DNA from: Desmodesmus armatus
Lineage: Eukaryota > Chlorophyta > Chlorophyceae > Sphaeropleales > Scenedesmaceae
Length of the DNA: 64,000 nt
Reading direction: 5' to 3'
NCBI GenBank assembly: GCA_007449985.2
Contig: VIIQ02000712.1
Location: 1-64,000, forward strand
The position numbers and the translations under genes are program-made. The notes below the pieces were generated by a model. The model made no database searches. It was not told the origin of the DNA and worked only from the letters and a program-made list of their open reading frames with translations. Below, one piece after another: positions 36,132 through 47,800 of this stretch; the stretch's first letter is position 1; each line of letters opens with the position of its first letter.

Positions 36132-37283
36132 GCTTGCTTCGCAGCTAGCGTTTTCAAATAGCTAAATCAGCTTACAGGAGGCACTAGTACCAGCTTACAA
36201 TGTAACCGGAGCGTGCAGGTCCAGCAACGATGCGCCCGGTTCGGACGTCCCGAGGCACCCGCGCAGGTGACGGCAGGTAATCAACCCTTCCATCCTTTCT
36301 TGGGAAAACCTCATACACTTACTCAGGTTGCAAACTGCACACTCGTTCCGGTGTCGATGGACCCTCATCTGCAGGCATGCCTGGGTGCACAGTCTGCTGC
36401 ACGTGCAAAGTGCAGAGGTGCTCAACCACCAAAGCACCGCTTTGGCAACTGCCGAGATGCCTAAAACGCCTGGATCGACCTCTCCTGAGCCCATTTCCTG
36501 CTGGGGGTTGTCTTTGAACGGGCCTCAGCCTGTGCAACCTGTTGCCACCTGCTGCTTCAGCTCTTACCGCCAGCAGTACTGGCAGGCATGACGCAGCGCT
36601 GCTGGGGGCCCAAGCTGCGTGAGTCACAGGTTGATATGACGAAAGCTGAAGCTTGGCATGCAGATGTACCTGCAGTGCCGCTGCTGCTGCTGCTGCTTTG
36701 GGCAGTATGGGCTGTTGCTGCCATGGCTGCCATCTGCTGGTGCCAGTATCGTCTGCCACCATCACTGATAGCATCAAGGCGGCCGTGACAAGGGGCCCAC
36801 TACAGGTGCATGGGCCCGCGGTGTTGTCATGAATGTTATTGCAGCCCCGTTACAGTGGTGACCACTGCCACCTGCACCATCCACATGCTCGGAACATACC
36901 CGGCAGGGCTCTGGATGCCTGTATCACTGTAACCACTACATGCCCTCTTGCGCTACACCATGAACACATCAACACCAACTTCCCAAACCATCAGACCAAC
37001 AGATCGTGTTACGTGGTCAAGGAGATCATGATCACATGCTGGTGAAACACCACATGTCACGCAAGTTGAGCAAAGCCAAGGGTGTCACAGGGCACCACAG
37101 CGCTACAGCAGAGCACAAGCTGAGTTCACAGCCTCCAGCCGCATCACACCACATCATATCATGCCAGTGTACACTGGCACATGTGCATACGTCCAAGCTC
37201 TGATTCGAAGCTGCCTGGCACAAAAGCAATTGATCCCAGCCCTGCAGACGCTGCACAGGTCACCGGCCACACCGATGTTGATA
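36132..37283. other. spacer between the tandem SDR genes
   Basis: Contains the promoter of copy A and the 3' flank of copy B. 36850-37260 is related to 33040-33480, marking the duplication. No other gene was recognised. Confidence 0.45.
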
Positions 37284-39976
37284 TCAGCTCTTCAAATCAG
37301 CTTTAGAGATCAGCTCTTCGCTGAGTGCCCACAGCTTTGAGCCGAGGTCGGCATCAAGGGATGCTGGCGAGGCTGGGCCGATGGAGCAGTCCTGGTAGTA
37401 CTCCCCTCCTTTGATGACGGGTGAGGTGCACAAGTAGACAGGGGTGGCCGCACCCTGCACGCACAGCACCAGTCAGCAGGGACGTGGCTTTTAGCAGTGA
37501 GTGTATGTGGCAGCTGTGCCCAGGCGTAAGCCGCGGGCAGCGCAGAGGACGTATTTGAGTTGAACTCAGGCGGGCTTGTTCTATGTTCGCTGTGCACATG
37601 GCTGTGCCCAACAGAATTGTCAGTCCAATCGTTGAAGCCTGGAGAAGTTCCTAGTCACAAAAGTGCTGTCACAGTCTGACAGCGTCCCTGACGCACTGAC
37701 AGCCACACGGTTGAACGGCTGCTTCTACTTGAAGCCTGCATGTCAACTTGACTGTTGACGTGGGCTGCACAAACAATGGCTCACCTGCTCCATAGACTTG
37801 TAAGCCCAAGCGAATGCAGCCATCACGATGCGCGTCAGCAAGGGGCTGACAGCCTTATTTATGTGCCGCACAATTTCTGTCTTGACAAGCCCTGCAGTGC
37901 AGTGTCAACAATCACAACAGGTGATCAGTGCGTTGCATCACACACAGCCGCAGCATGTACTACAAAGCGGCTATGATGTCTCCCTGACCTGGAGTCAGGC
38001 GATGGTCACCTATACCCAGTGGCAGACTGGTTGCCCACTATATTGGCTTTCACCAACATGGTTCTGCACACTATCAGTGATAGCAAGTGTCACTGACTAG
38101 ACTAGCCAGCTGAGCTCACGAGCAAAAGGGATTGTGCAGTGCATGCAAGCGCTCAACAGCAGCTGCTTCAGAATCTCACCTGGGTGGCAGGCCACTGCGA
38201 TGACAGGAGCTCCCTCTGCTGCCAGCCTCTCATGGAGCTCACGCACAAACAGCAGGTTGCACAACTTGCTCTGGGCCTGCGCATCAGATGGGGGCAAACA
38301 GCGCCACACAATTGGAGATCTTAGGTATGCAACTGTCACTGGCTGTCACGGGTGTGCAACTGTCACGGTGGCGCGACAGAGCTGCGGCAGCTTGCCAAGC
38401 GGGCAGGCGCAAGACAAAGTCGTGAGCATGCAGACACTGCAAATAGCCTAGTTGGCTGCTGAGCAGCCCAACTTGGGCTGCCATTGGCATTCAGTAGGCC
38501 AGGGTAGCATAGGAACCTGCAGGAACCTCAGCTGAAACTCAAGAAGGCACAGCAACGGCTGGTTGGTGGGCACCGTAGCTTAGCCTTTGAGGCCGGGTTT
38601 GTCAAGCATGACAGTACTTCCAGTCAACCGGGGTGCAACTCACGTATGCGTGATAGGGGTGGTAGCCACGCTCGCTGTCAAAGCTGTTCAGCCGAACAGG
38701 CCCGCCCTTCCTCAAGGAGTACGTTGTGAAGTGCGATGCAGAGCTCAGCACAACTACGCGCCCAGGCTCCGCGCATTCCTCCGCTGTAGCTTTCAGCACA
38801 GGCATCAGCTGCTGGACCATTGCAAAGTGGCCCAAGTGGTTGATACCAAACTGCAGCTCGTGCCCATCCACAGTGCGGCCAAATGGGCATGCCATGACGC
38901 CGGCGTTGGCTACCAGGATGTGACAGGGCTTCCCAAGCTGCTTGAAGCACTCAGTAAAGTCCCGAACAGACGCCAGGGATGAGAGGTCACAGTGCATGAC
39001 GGTTAGTTTTGCCTTGGGGTGCTGGGCACGGATGGAGGCAGCGGCTTGCTCGCCTCGCTCTGTGTCGCGCACAGCCATGATGATCTCTGCAGATTCAAGG
39101 TGGTGCGGCAGGGACATCTGTCATGTGCGCAGGCAAGCAGTGTCTTGCCGTTGCGTGTAAGCTGTGCACCTTCATTGGAGACGCCCAAGCTGTCTCACTG
39201 CAGGTGATATTAGGCTAACACTGCAGCCTGTGTGGGAGTAACACAGCAGCAGTGGATGTTGCGCAGCCAGCCTGGCAGGCTGGCCTTGGTGATCAGGAAT
39301 GCTTCTGCTACTATGCTGCAAATGTCACACCCTCATGCCTACCTGCACCCTGAGCGGCCAGCACGCGCACTGACTCCTTGCCCAGGCCTGTGTTGCAGCC
39401 TGTGATGATGGCAACCTGTAGGCAACAGCGCATCAAACAGGCAGGCCAAGGCAGCAGACCCTAGTGTTAACTGCCAGTTGGAATACTCTGTGACATCTAA
39501 ATAGTGTGACGAGTCCCTGACAGACACAGTCATGCGCACTACGCATCTGTTGGCAACAGACACAGCTGCCAAAGCAGAACCTCAAGCTCAAGCAGTGCGC
39601 CCCTGTTGTGCAACTGCAATCAACCGTTTATCTGCCCCCCCCCCCCAGCGTCTACCCTTGCACGATAGGCTGGCACTGACTACAACACGGACGTGAACCC
39701 TGTAGTGTCTCAGTGTGTATTGCAGCACTCAGGCTCACCTTGCCACTGCCATCCCACTGCGCAGCCACCTGCTCTGCTGTGCTGCTGCTGCCGAAAGTGC
39801 ACTGGCTGGAGGCTCTGCGGGTCACCCAATTGGACACGATCGCAGAGGGACAGCTCCCACCCTGCATTGAACATTCAAGGGTACTGGGGTGTAAAGTCTG
39901 GATGTACTGTCGCATGCATACCCGTTTTGCCAGTGCTGCTGCTGCCCACCTGCGACGTGTATTCGCGCGTGCCCAT
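37284..39976 (-). CDS. short-chain dehydrogenase/reductase, copy B (tandem paralogue)
   Basis: Same seven-exon structure as copy A: 39950-39976, 39739-39861, 39343-39415, 38644-39086, 38180-38276, 37785-37891, 37284-37454; all phases close to 346 aa. It keeps TGCNTGLG, LVANAGVM, VVLSSAS, YAQSK and GGEYYQDC, so it should be an active SDR. Exons 3, 4, 5 and 6 have exactly the same lengths as in copy A. Exon 2 is 6 bp longer, and the last exon is 81 bp shorter with an unrelated tail ending ISKADLKS. The tail change coincides with a local duplication of the tcagctcttc motif at 37284-37320. Function as for copy A; the divergent C-terminus may alter substrate or membrane association. Confidence 0.9.
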
Positions 39977-41055
39977 GTTTCTTCGCAGATCTTGCTGTCA
40001 ACTGGATGAAACAATGAAATTCAACCTCAATACTGCACAAGTTAGCGGTCGTTATTTGCTAACCACCGCTGTGTGGGAGTTTAACGTCATGAGGCACCCG
40101 CCGCAGCGCGCAGGCGACAGCAGGTGAAAGCACGTGACAGCAGGTGTTCAATCATACCATTATTGCGGGAAGTAGATCAGTAATATCAAACTATTGCTGT
40201 CAGATAGGGAGGCGAACTTACAGTTTACTTAACCTGAGTCAGGTTACCTGACCCAGGTATGGATGGACCCTCCCCTGCTTGCCTGGGATCACTCTTCAGT
40301 CCTGGGCAAGTGGTAGGTGGTGTGGCACTCCAATATGCCTTCAACGACTGCCGCAACGTCTGTTTAACAGAGTCAATTTGGGCTGGGCCTGGCCTCTCGG
40401 GCTCAGCAGGTGCCCCTAGGCAACACGTCAACACAAGCGCACCCGGTGCACAGTGTGCTCCACGCATAGCAGCTACATATCAAGGTAGCCGTTATCATAG
40501 CTTTCACTCAGTGTGAGTAGGATCTTGAGCAGAGCCTGTAGCTGGCTGCAGCAGAAGCAGCTTCCCTGAAGCTTGCTGGAAGAAGACAAGGAGCAGCCTT
40601 TGAGGTTATGCTACAGGCGGCAGCAGCAGCTGCAGTGTGCCAGGGGAAGGTGGATCAGAGACAGCGCGCCCAATGCCTGTGCAACCCATGCAGCAGCTGC
40701 AACAGAGCCTTGCTCTGGTGTGCAGTCTGCTTCTGGTTGCAGCTGGTTGTTGCGGCTTTTGGCTGCTGTGGTGGTCATGTCACGCTGACTGGCACTCCTC
40801 TTGTGTTACTTTCAAAAGCTCTTGCCTGCTCTGTTGCAGCACGTCGTAGTTGTTCTGGTGGAAGCTTCAATTCTTACTGAGGAACACGCTGGGGTGCACC
40901 ACGTGGTACCAGCGGTGTTGAGGACCAGTGGATTTGAAAGTAGCATGCGGGTGGCAGCATCATATCTTCACATGTGATTAGTCAGGGATACTCAGTACAG
41001 GCTGTTTGCTTGGTTGTTGTGGCAAGTATCTATAGAGTAGCTAGCTACTGCAAAC

Positions 41056-41592
41056 ATGAACGGCTCTGATCAGATATCTGATGGGTGTCTCATGAGCCTT
41101 AACATCCTGCAGACCCTGGTTATGCCTGCACGGCTTCCACGTGAATATTTTGATTGTACCACCCTTGAGAAACCAGCCTCAATGCCCTCAAAAAGGTATC
41201 ACTGCTTCATGTGTCTTTCCAAACCCTTGGTTGGTGGTTCCGAGAAGGTCGTTCGTCCCATGGGCAACACTCAGGTGGCAGAGCAGACTAAATCATTTAT
41301 TAAATATTTCAGGGATGTCATTAATCAGCTTGCTGGCTGTCGGTCGTTGGCTCCGTGTCCGGCCAGCTCCTCAAGCGCCATAGGTTACCTGCATTCATCG
41401 ACAGTGTATCGACAGTTCATACGTTGCCGGATGTTAAAAAAAATAGATGTTAGCCACTTTCAGGCATCACCCTGTCCAATGTCTCACCAACCACACTTGT
41501 CTACTGTACTGTACTGCTGCAGTACTACTGCAAGGCACAGATGTGCCCTTGCATGCTCTCTGGTGCTTGTATGGCACCTTGCCACAAGGTAA
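41056..41592 (+). CDS. hypothetical open frame, 178 codons
   Basis: Runs from ATG (MNGSDQISDGCLMSLNILQT) to TAA at the end of a Cys/Leu-rich tail. The segment KSFIKYFRDVINQLAG looks protein-like. No domain was recognised, there are no clear splice partners, and the second half looks non-coding. It may be chance. Confidence 0.15.
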   Translation: MNGSDQISDGCLMSLNILQTLVMPARLPREYFDCTTLEKPASMPSKRYHCFMCLSKPLVGGSEKVVRPMGNTQVAEQTKSFIKYFRDVINQLAGCRSLAPCPASSSSAIGYLHSSTVYRQFIRCRMLKKIDVSHFQASPCPMSHQPHLSTVLYCCSTTARHRCALACSLVLVWHLATR

Positions 41593-41975
41593 GGAGTTTG
41601 GCACCGTCTGCAGCTGAGGGCGTGCTGAGAGCTGCTTGGGGTCCAGTCGAGCGCCGTCGTGACCTGACGGTATCGATATGATATCCAGGACAGCAGCAGC
41701 AGCTGCATTAGCTAGCATCAGCAGCCAGTCATGCCATGTCGTTGGTGCAGCGTGGGGCAAGGCAGCTTGGAAACTTCAGCTGCTGCATCACTCTTGCTTA
41801 CTTGGGTGCTGCCCCTCTGTGCTGCAATGACGTTTTGCTGCAGGCCGTCTTGTTGCAGCAGCTGTGATTTTCAATCGCGTTTCTTTCAGCTATAGCTAGC
41901 TAGAAGTCACACTGTCACCTTTGCACTCCATCTTGCCTGATCTGTCATGCCTGCACTTGTACAGTCACAGTCAGC

Positions 41976-42206
41976 CTTCACATGCATGCACTCGGCCTCT
42001 GCGCTTGGTTATGGGAAGGTGCTGCGCACATGGCGTCCCGGGTCCCTTGGGAAACGAGCATGCGGCAGTGTGACCCGGCCACCAGAGGTAAATATTTCTC
42101 ATCATCTGCCACCTTCAGATGCATGCACTCGGCCTCTGCCCTGGGTGGTTGGGAAGGTGCTGCTCACATGGCCGTCCCGGTTCCCTTGGGAAACGAGCAT
42201 GCGGCA
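41976..42206. repeat. tandem duplication, about 140-bp unit
   Basis: Unit 1 from about 41976 and unit 2 from about 42116 share atgcatgcactcggcctctg, gggaaggtgctg, cacatgg and cccttgggaaacgagcatgc with few changes. Confidence 0.8.
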
Positions 42207-44280
42207 GCGTATACCAACCCAGCCACCTGGGGCTTCACTGCTCTTATCATGAGTCAGCTAGTTGACTGTTGGGCGGGGCTCCGTGGCCGGCCTGCGCTGC
42301 AGGAACTGCGCCATGGGTCACAAGGAGCCCGGCAGTCTTCAAGTCTGGCTCTGTCGTTTCGCCAGGTGCACTGTCCAACAAGGCGCGGTGCATCGGCCGT
42401 CCTGCAGAAGCAGGAAACGGGCGGTGTCCGCACTTACCTTGGAGGACTGGTGCCACTGGGACTGTCCTGCGTTCACACTTTCTACTAACTGTTACTCATC
42501 ACGTCATAGCAGCCACAGAGATGTTTTCCAGCAGCAGTCCCTAGTGCTAGGCAGTTGGAGCCAAGGCGGTGCTGGACAGAAGAAGATTTCAGGTGCGTCG
42601 GTTGCTGCAGCGTTTCCTTTGCTGACCCCTGCTGAGATCTACTGCGCAGAGCTGTAGGGACAAACCTCTGAAGAAGACTGGGCTCCGACCCGCCCTGTCT
42701 TCAGTGTGTCAGGTGGGTGGGTCACATTGGCCGGTGCGCACAACGTGGGCGTGCGTTGTTTTCCATCAGTGTAGAAGAGCACACAGTGTGCGCATTGCAA
42801 CTGCAACATGTTTGAAACGTGCTGTCGAGCCTCCGCATATGATATCGACGCTGTGGGCACAATAGTATGTGAAGCTCTGCAATCCCGGTGGGGAGGTCTG
42901 CAGCCCAAGCCGTTTTGAGTGTGTGTCTTGTGTTGCTGCATGCCACTTTGTAGGTGGAGGAAGCCCTCCTTGATTGGGGCAGCAAAGCAGCTGCCAGCGC
43001 ATCCCCTCTGGCCCCCTCCAGCAGATGACACCTGAGTCTGGCTAGCGATACCAAGGCAACCTGTGAGGTGAGCAATCATGATGCTGTGGTGCCGTTCAAC
43101 TGATAGTTGCAAACCATTTTGCGGCAGGCATTACATGCTACAGTACCAGTGCCTGTGCTCAGAGCAGCAGAGTTGGGCCCCACGCTGCAGCCTGGCTATG
43201 CCAGCTTGTACAATTGTGCACGTGCAGCGCTCAGTGTCTTGTTTGCTCTGGTTCGTTCTGCCATCTCCGTGATATCAGTGAATGGCTGGCATAAGCTGTT
43301 GAGCTTCATACCTACAGGTGTAACTGTGATTTTGATTGATGTATGATGTAACATGCACATCAGCATGTATACTGACGTACACTGCCCGCTGCTGTGCGCT
43401 GCAGGCCCGCCCAGCTGACGATGCACCCTGCTGCCATTGCTTTGCGGCTTGCAAGGCCAACAAATGTGTGGTACATGCTGGGCGCAACAGCATCAGCATC
43501 ACGCTGGCAGCCAATGGGACACAAGCAGCAGGATGGGATCTATCAGCTGAGAGCCTTGCTTTGTTGTACAGTGTTGAAAACGTTGCAAGATGGTATTGAC
43601 CCATGCTCCCTGTCTGCAGTGCTCAGGACTGCCAGACGGTCTGGCAGACAATCTCAGCAACATGGCTGGCATGTGTGCCCGGGGGCTGCTTTATTATTAG
43701 CATGCCGGGGCCCCGCCAACTTCGTGGTTGTGCGCTACACCGGCCTGCAGGCATGGTGGGGGTGGAATAGTTTAATGCCCATGGATCCCACATTGAAGAG
43801 CTTGTGGCCAAACCCAAAGTGCATCCCTTGCTTGGGGCTCCTTCCCGTCTGGTCATGCGCATGTTGTTACACACTGTAGATCAAATCTGTCGACACACAT
43901 CACAGTGGTTTTATTGTGAGAAGCACAGGCCTGCGCAACGCACACCAATACGTTGTGATAAGATGAGACACCAACACACAACCCAACAGTCAGCAGGAAC
44001 GCACACTGGTTTCAACCCAGAAGATGTGGCTGGAAATACGTCCCACCACCATCTGCTGCCAGGTGTTCGCCAAGTTCCTGGACAGACACTTGAAGCAATC
44101 AGACACTCTGGCCGAGGAATGACAATCGACAATAAATCAAGGCTGTTCAGACACGGTGACATTAGCCATCAACCATTCCAGAGTTGCAGTCACACAGAGG
44201 CGTATTCGTAGCAGCCATACATACACACTGCCCTGACTCTCCCTGAGAACCACAGCAGACTCGCATGACATGCACACATC

Positions 44281-44427
44281 TCACTCTGGGGTCGTGAGTT
44301 GCTGCTGCTCAGGAGGCCGGTTGGCTATTACTGGAGGTGGTGGATGCTGCGGCCGTTGCGGCTGTACCAACTTGAGTCCCAGAATGCCGAGCCCCAGACC
44401 AAACCCCAGCAGCAGCAACGGCAGCAT
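44281..44427 (-). CDS. possible 48-aa membrane micro-protein
   Basis: An ATG with an in-frame stop just upstream encodes a hydrophobic helix (LPLLLLGFGLGLGILGLKLV) followed by a Pro/Gln-rich tail ending LTTPE. The helix-plus-basic-edge layout is typical of small organellar membrane proteins, but no family was recognised and upstream exons could exist. Confidence 0.25.
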   Translation of the reverse strand: MLPLLLLGFGLGLGILGLKLVQPQRPQHPPPPVIANRPPEQQQLTTPE

Positions 44428-44856
44428 TCACTGTGCTCTCCAGTGCTCTTGCGTCCAAGCCAGTCAACAGCAAGTGCTGTGGTTGCTTCACTTCAGGTGA
44501 TCCAGGGAGCACTGAAAGATAGAGAGGAAGGGCTAGCTCAAGCTGTGATCATTCAGCAGATCAAGTTCAGGAAACCTTGGACAGGGCTACCTTTCGCTTT
44601 GTGTAGATCATGAATGTCACTTTTCAACAGAACAAATATTTTCACTTCAAACTGCAGCGGGTTCTGGTGGCTTTATGACGGACAGTGTGACGACACAGCT
44701 GAAGAAAACCAGTGGAACACACGCCACCGTCCCTTGTTGAGCTTTTCCAGCACATTACGGAGCTGCGACACGCTCGCAGAGTCTCTTGTTCAAAAAACAG
44801 CCCACCAGTCCATGCAGTTGTGATGGACCAGTGTGTGGGTTGATGAGACCATCGAG

Positions 44857-47800
44857 ATGTCGAGTCTGACCCCTTTTCTGTTCGTTCTGTGTGGCCTTGT
44901 GTGCGTCTTGGCAGCCCCAGTGGTGCACGTTAGCACAGGAGCACAGCTTGCTGCTGCCATCTCTTATGCTGGAGTGGAGAGGATCGTGGTAGATGGACCT
45001 ATCTATCTGGAAGAAGGAGATTTTGGTCCTCATATTGTGAAGCTATCACGAAACTTGACGATCACCTCTTCTGATACTGGCCCCCATCAGGTCAGCACAA
45101 GACAGTTGCACTGCTGCTGCATTGCATCCAGCCTGTCCCATGTTGGGACTCGAAGATGCCTCGAAGCAGTGGCCTGTTCAGCTGTACTGAAGAAGCAACT
45201 TGAAGCAACATGAAGCACAAGCAGACACTGCCTTGCTCCCTATTTCGACACACATGCACCACCACCCGTCAATGACCGCTCCCGTCCTGTGTGTGTTCAG
45301 GTGATAGACTTCAACGCCAGAGATGTGCGCAACAAGATATCCATCTCGCCAGGTCCGTAAACAAAACAGCACGCCTACTGGTTGGACTTAGTGTTGGCAA
45401 CCATGCTAGTCTGGTGCATGCACGCTCATGTGCACGCAAGAGGTCAGCTAAGGCATAGCAACCTGTTACCAGCACGAGTGCAATCACAACAGTCAAACAG
45501 AGACAACAGGATCAGCAGCAAGATGGATAATGCAGTTCAGCCCACTGCAGCAGCGACCTGCACACACTTTGTTGGGCTGCTTCTTTTTCTTGGGGCTTCA
45601 CCACCCAGGTCGCAAGACCAGCAGGCGGCCAGCAGATGATTGCTTTGCTTCATTCATTTCCAATTGCAATGGCGGCAGCAGCGGCAGCGGCAGCAAGCAA
45701 ATGCAGGTTGTCGTGGGCTTGTTCTTGCAGGAGTGCATGCTTTGCTGTTGCAGCTGTTCTGTTGTGGTTAGGCTGCGCTGACCCTGCTGCGCTGGTGGTG
45801 CTGCGTCATGACTGGCGTGTCCTGCAGGCTTCAACCTGTCTCTTGTGCACCTGACAGTGAAGGACACACGTTACGGGCCGGGAGCTGATGTGGTGAGAGC
45901 ATGCTAGCAGCGGCGCCACCGCAGCAGCACCAGCAGCAGGACCTGAGCATGGACGGCAGCAGGCGGTGTGTGCAGGACACATCTGTGCTGAGGACTGCAC
46001 ATGTCAGCACACAGCTGCAGCAGCAAGTAGCACTGAACGACACAGGCCATCGGGCGGCAACAGCATCTTGCTCACGATAGAGCACACGTACCATGTTGTG
46101 TGGGTTATGTCTAGGCGCATAGCTCCCTAACCCCACCTCGTGCAGCGGGGTTTGCAAAAACACCCTGCATGTGGGTCACGACAGCAGCCAACAATATTTT
46201 CCTGGTTACCATCTGTTGTCCCTCTGCAGGATATCCTGGCAGACTCGCCAGATGGGATCTTGTACCTCACAGACACAGCTAAGGTGAGGAAAGGATGACA
46301 AAGAAAAGCGTGGCAATGATGCCAGCAAGCTTGGATGACAGCAGCAACAAGGGAGCAAGGTTGGCTGCAGTACCCCCCTTCAGACAGCACCAGGCGCTCT
46401 GGTAACAACAGCTGACCTTACCGTGTTCTGCCGTGCTGTGCTGAATTGACCTTGCAGGTGCAAACCAGCTGCGCCCCTGTTGTTCAAAAGAGCATCCTTG
46501 CTTATGTCCGCGACAGCACCGTGCCCGGTGTCAACAAGATCGGCTTCCCTCCCACGAAACAGTGGAACAATGTGACGTACAGCGACACAATTGTGTACAG
46601 AGACTTCAGCACTCGCATGGCCACAGGGGAGAATGGTGCTGACAGAGGCTATGTAGTGCACAAACGAGACAGCTGGAAGGTGAGGGGCAGGTGTGCCTGG
46701 TCTGATTACGTTGATGTATGGCCTGCAACAAAATGTGCCATGCGTCCAGTTTCTTATGCTTGTGGTGCAACACAACATCTACACAGACAGTATCCCCTAC
46801 ACAGACAGTATCCCCTTGGTGTTCAAAGCACTGCGTCAACATGAAGGCGAGCCCCGTGCGCCTGTAGTTACCATGGAATGGCGCGTCCGGCTGGCGAATG
46901 TGACTGGTTCCCTTCTTGTGGGGTGGTGGTGTCCCTTGCTAAGACTTGAACTGCTGCTTGTGTCGCTCGCTATGCTGCAGCTCTGCTCCAAGTTTGTGGA
47001 CCCGGCGTGCGTCGCTGCTTCAACCATCGCGGCCTGCATCAAGCAAGACCAAGATGAAGCCTACTTCCTCATCCACCCACGGCCCAGCCCTGCCAAGCTT
47101 GCCCCAGCTGCCATAGCAGGCATCTGTATTGGAGCTGCTGCTGCATGTGTGGCCCTGCTCGCGGCTGGGTGTCTGTATGTCCGCAAGGCCAAGCATGCCA
47201 AGCAGCAGCAGCAGAAGATGGCGGCAGTGCTGCCTACAGCTGCGGTTCCGAAGCACCTCAAGTGCCACAGCAGCAGTAGCAGCGGTAGCAGCGGCAGCCG
47301 CCGTAACAGCCGCCGTGGCAGCAGGGACAGCACTGACAGCATCGACAGTCTTGTGATGCCAAAGTCGATCCAGATGACTCCTAATTGCGGCCGTGGGGCG
47401 TCAACTGACAGCGGCGGTAGCTCATGCAGAGTCCTTGCTGTGGGGATTGGCAGCCCTTCTGTGATGAAGACGAGAGGGGCTGGTATGCCCAGCATCCTCA
47501 AGGGGACGCTGACTGAGGAGCAGGCTGCTGATGTGCACCTAGGTGAGCTGGGGGATGATCGGCTGATGAGGGTCTGTTCTAGGGCGGTAAAACGTCGGAA
47601 GGAGGCTGGAAAGAGGAGTGTGCATGCAGGTCAGGTGACCCATGTGGCGCGCCGGCGCTTTGATGTGGGAAACAGACCAGCCGCAAGTGCGCTCTTGCCA
47701 GCCTTACAGAGTACTGGGTTCGCCAAGGCAGATGGCGGCACTTAACTGCCAGTGTGTGCGTGCAATCATGGCATGTAGCATTCTTCCCCAGGTTGCTTTG

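Larger units (their letters stand above)
39977..44856. other. 4.9-kb region with no firmly identified gene
   Basis: Begins with the promoter of SDR copy B and ends with that of the kinase gene. Open frames at 41056-41592 (+, 178 codons) and 43394-43879 (+) have no recognisable motif. A tandem duplication lies at 41976-42206. An 11-base palindrome-like word (tgccagac g gtctggca) is at about 43629. Scattered acceptor/donor-like words mean that a fast-evolving gene cannot be excluded. Confidence 0.35.

Noticed and set aside
40559..40850. Short Cys/Trp-rich open frames
   Set aside because: Caused by CAG/TGC-rich composition; several overlapping frames are equally open.
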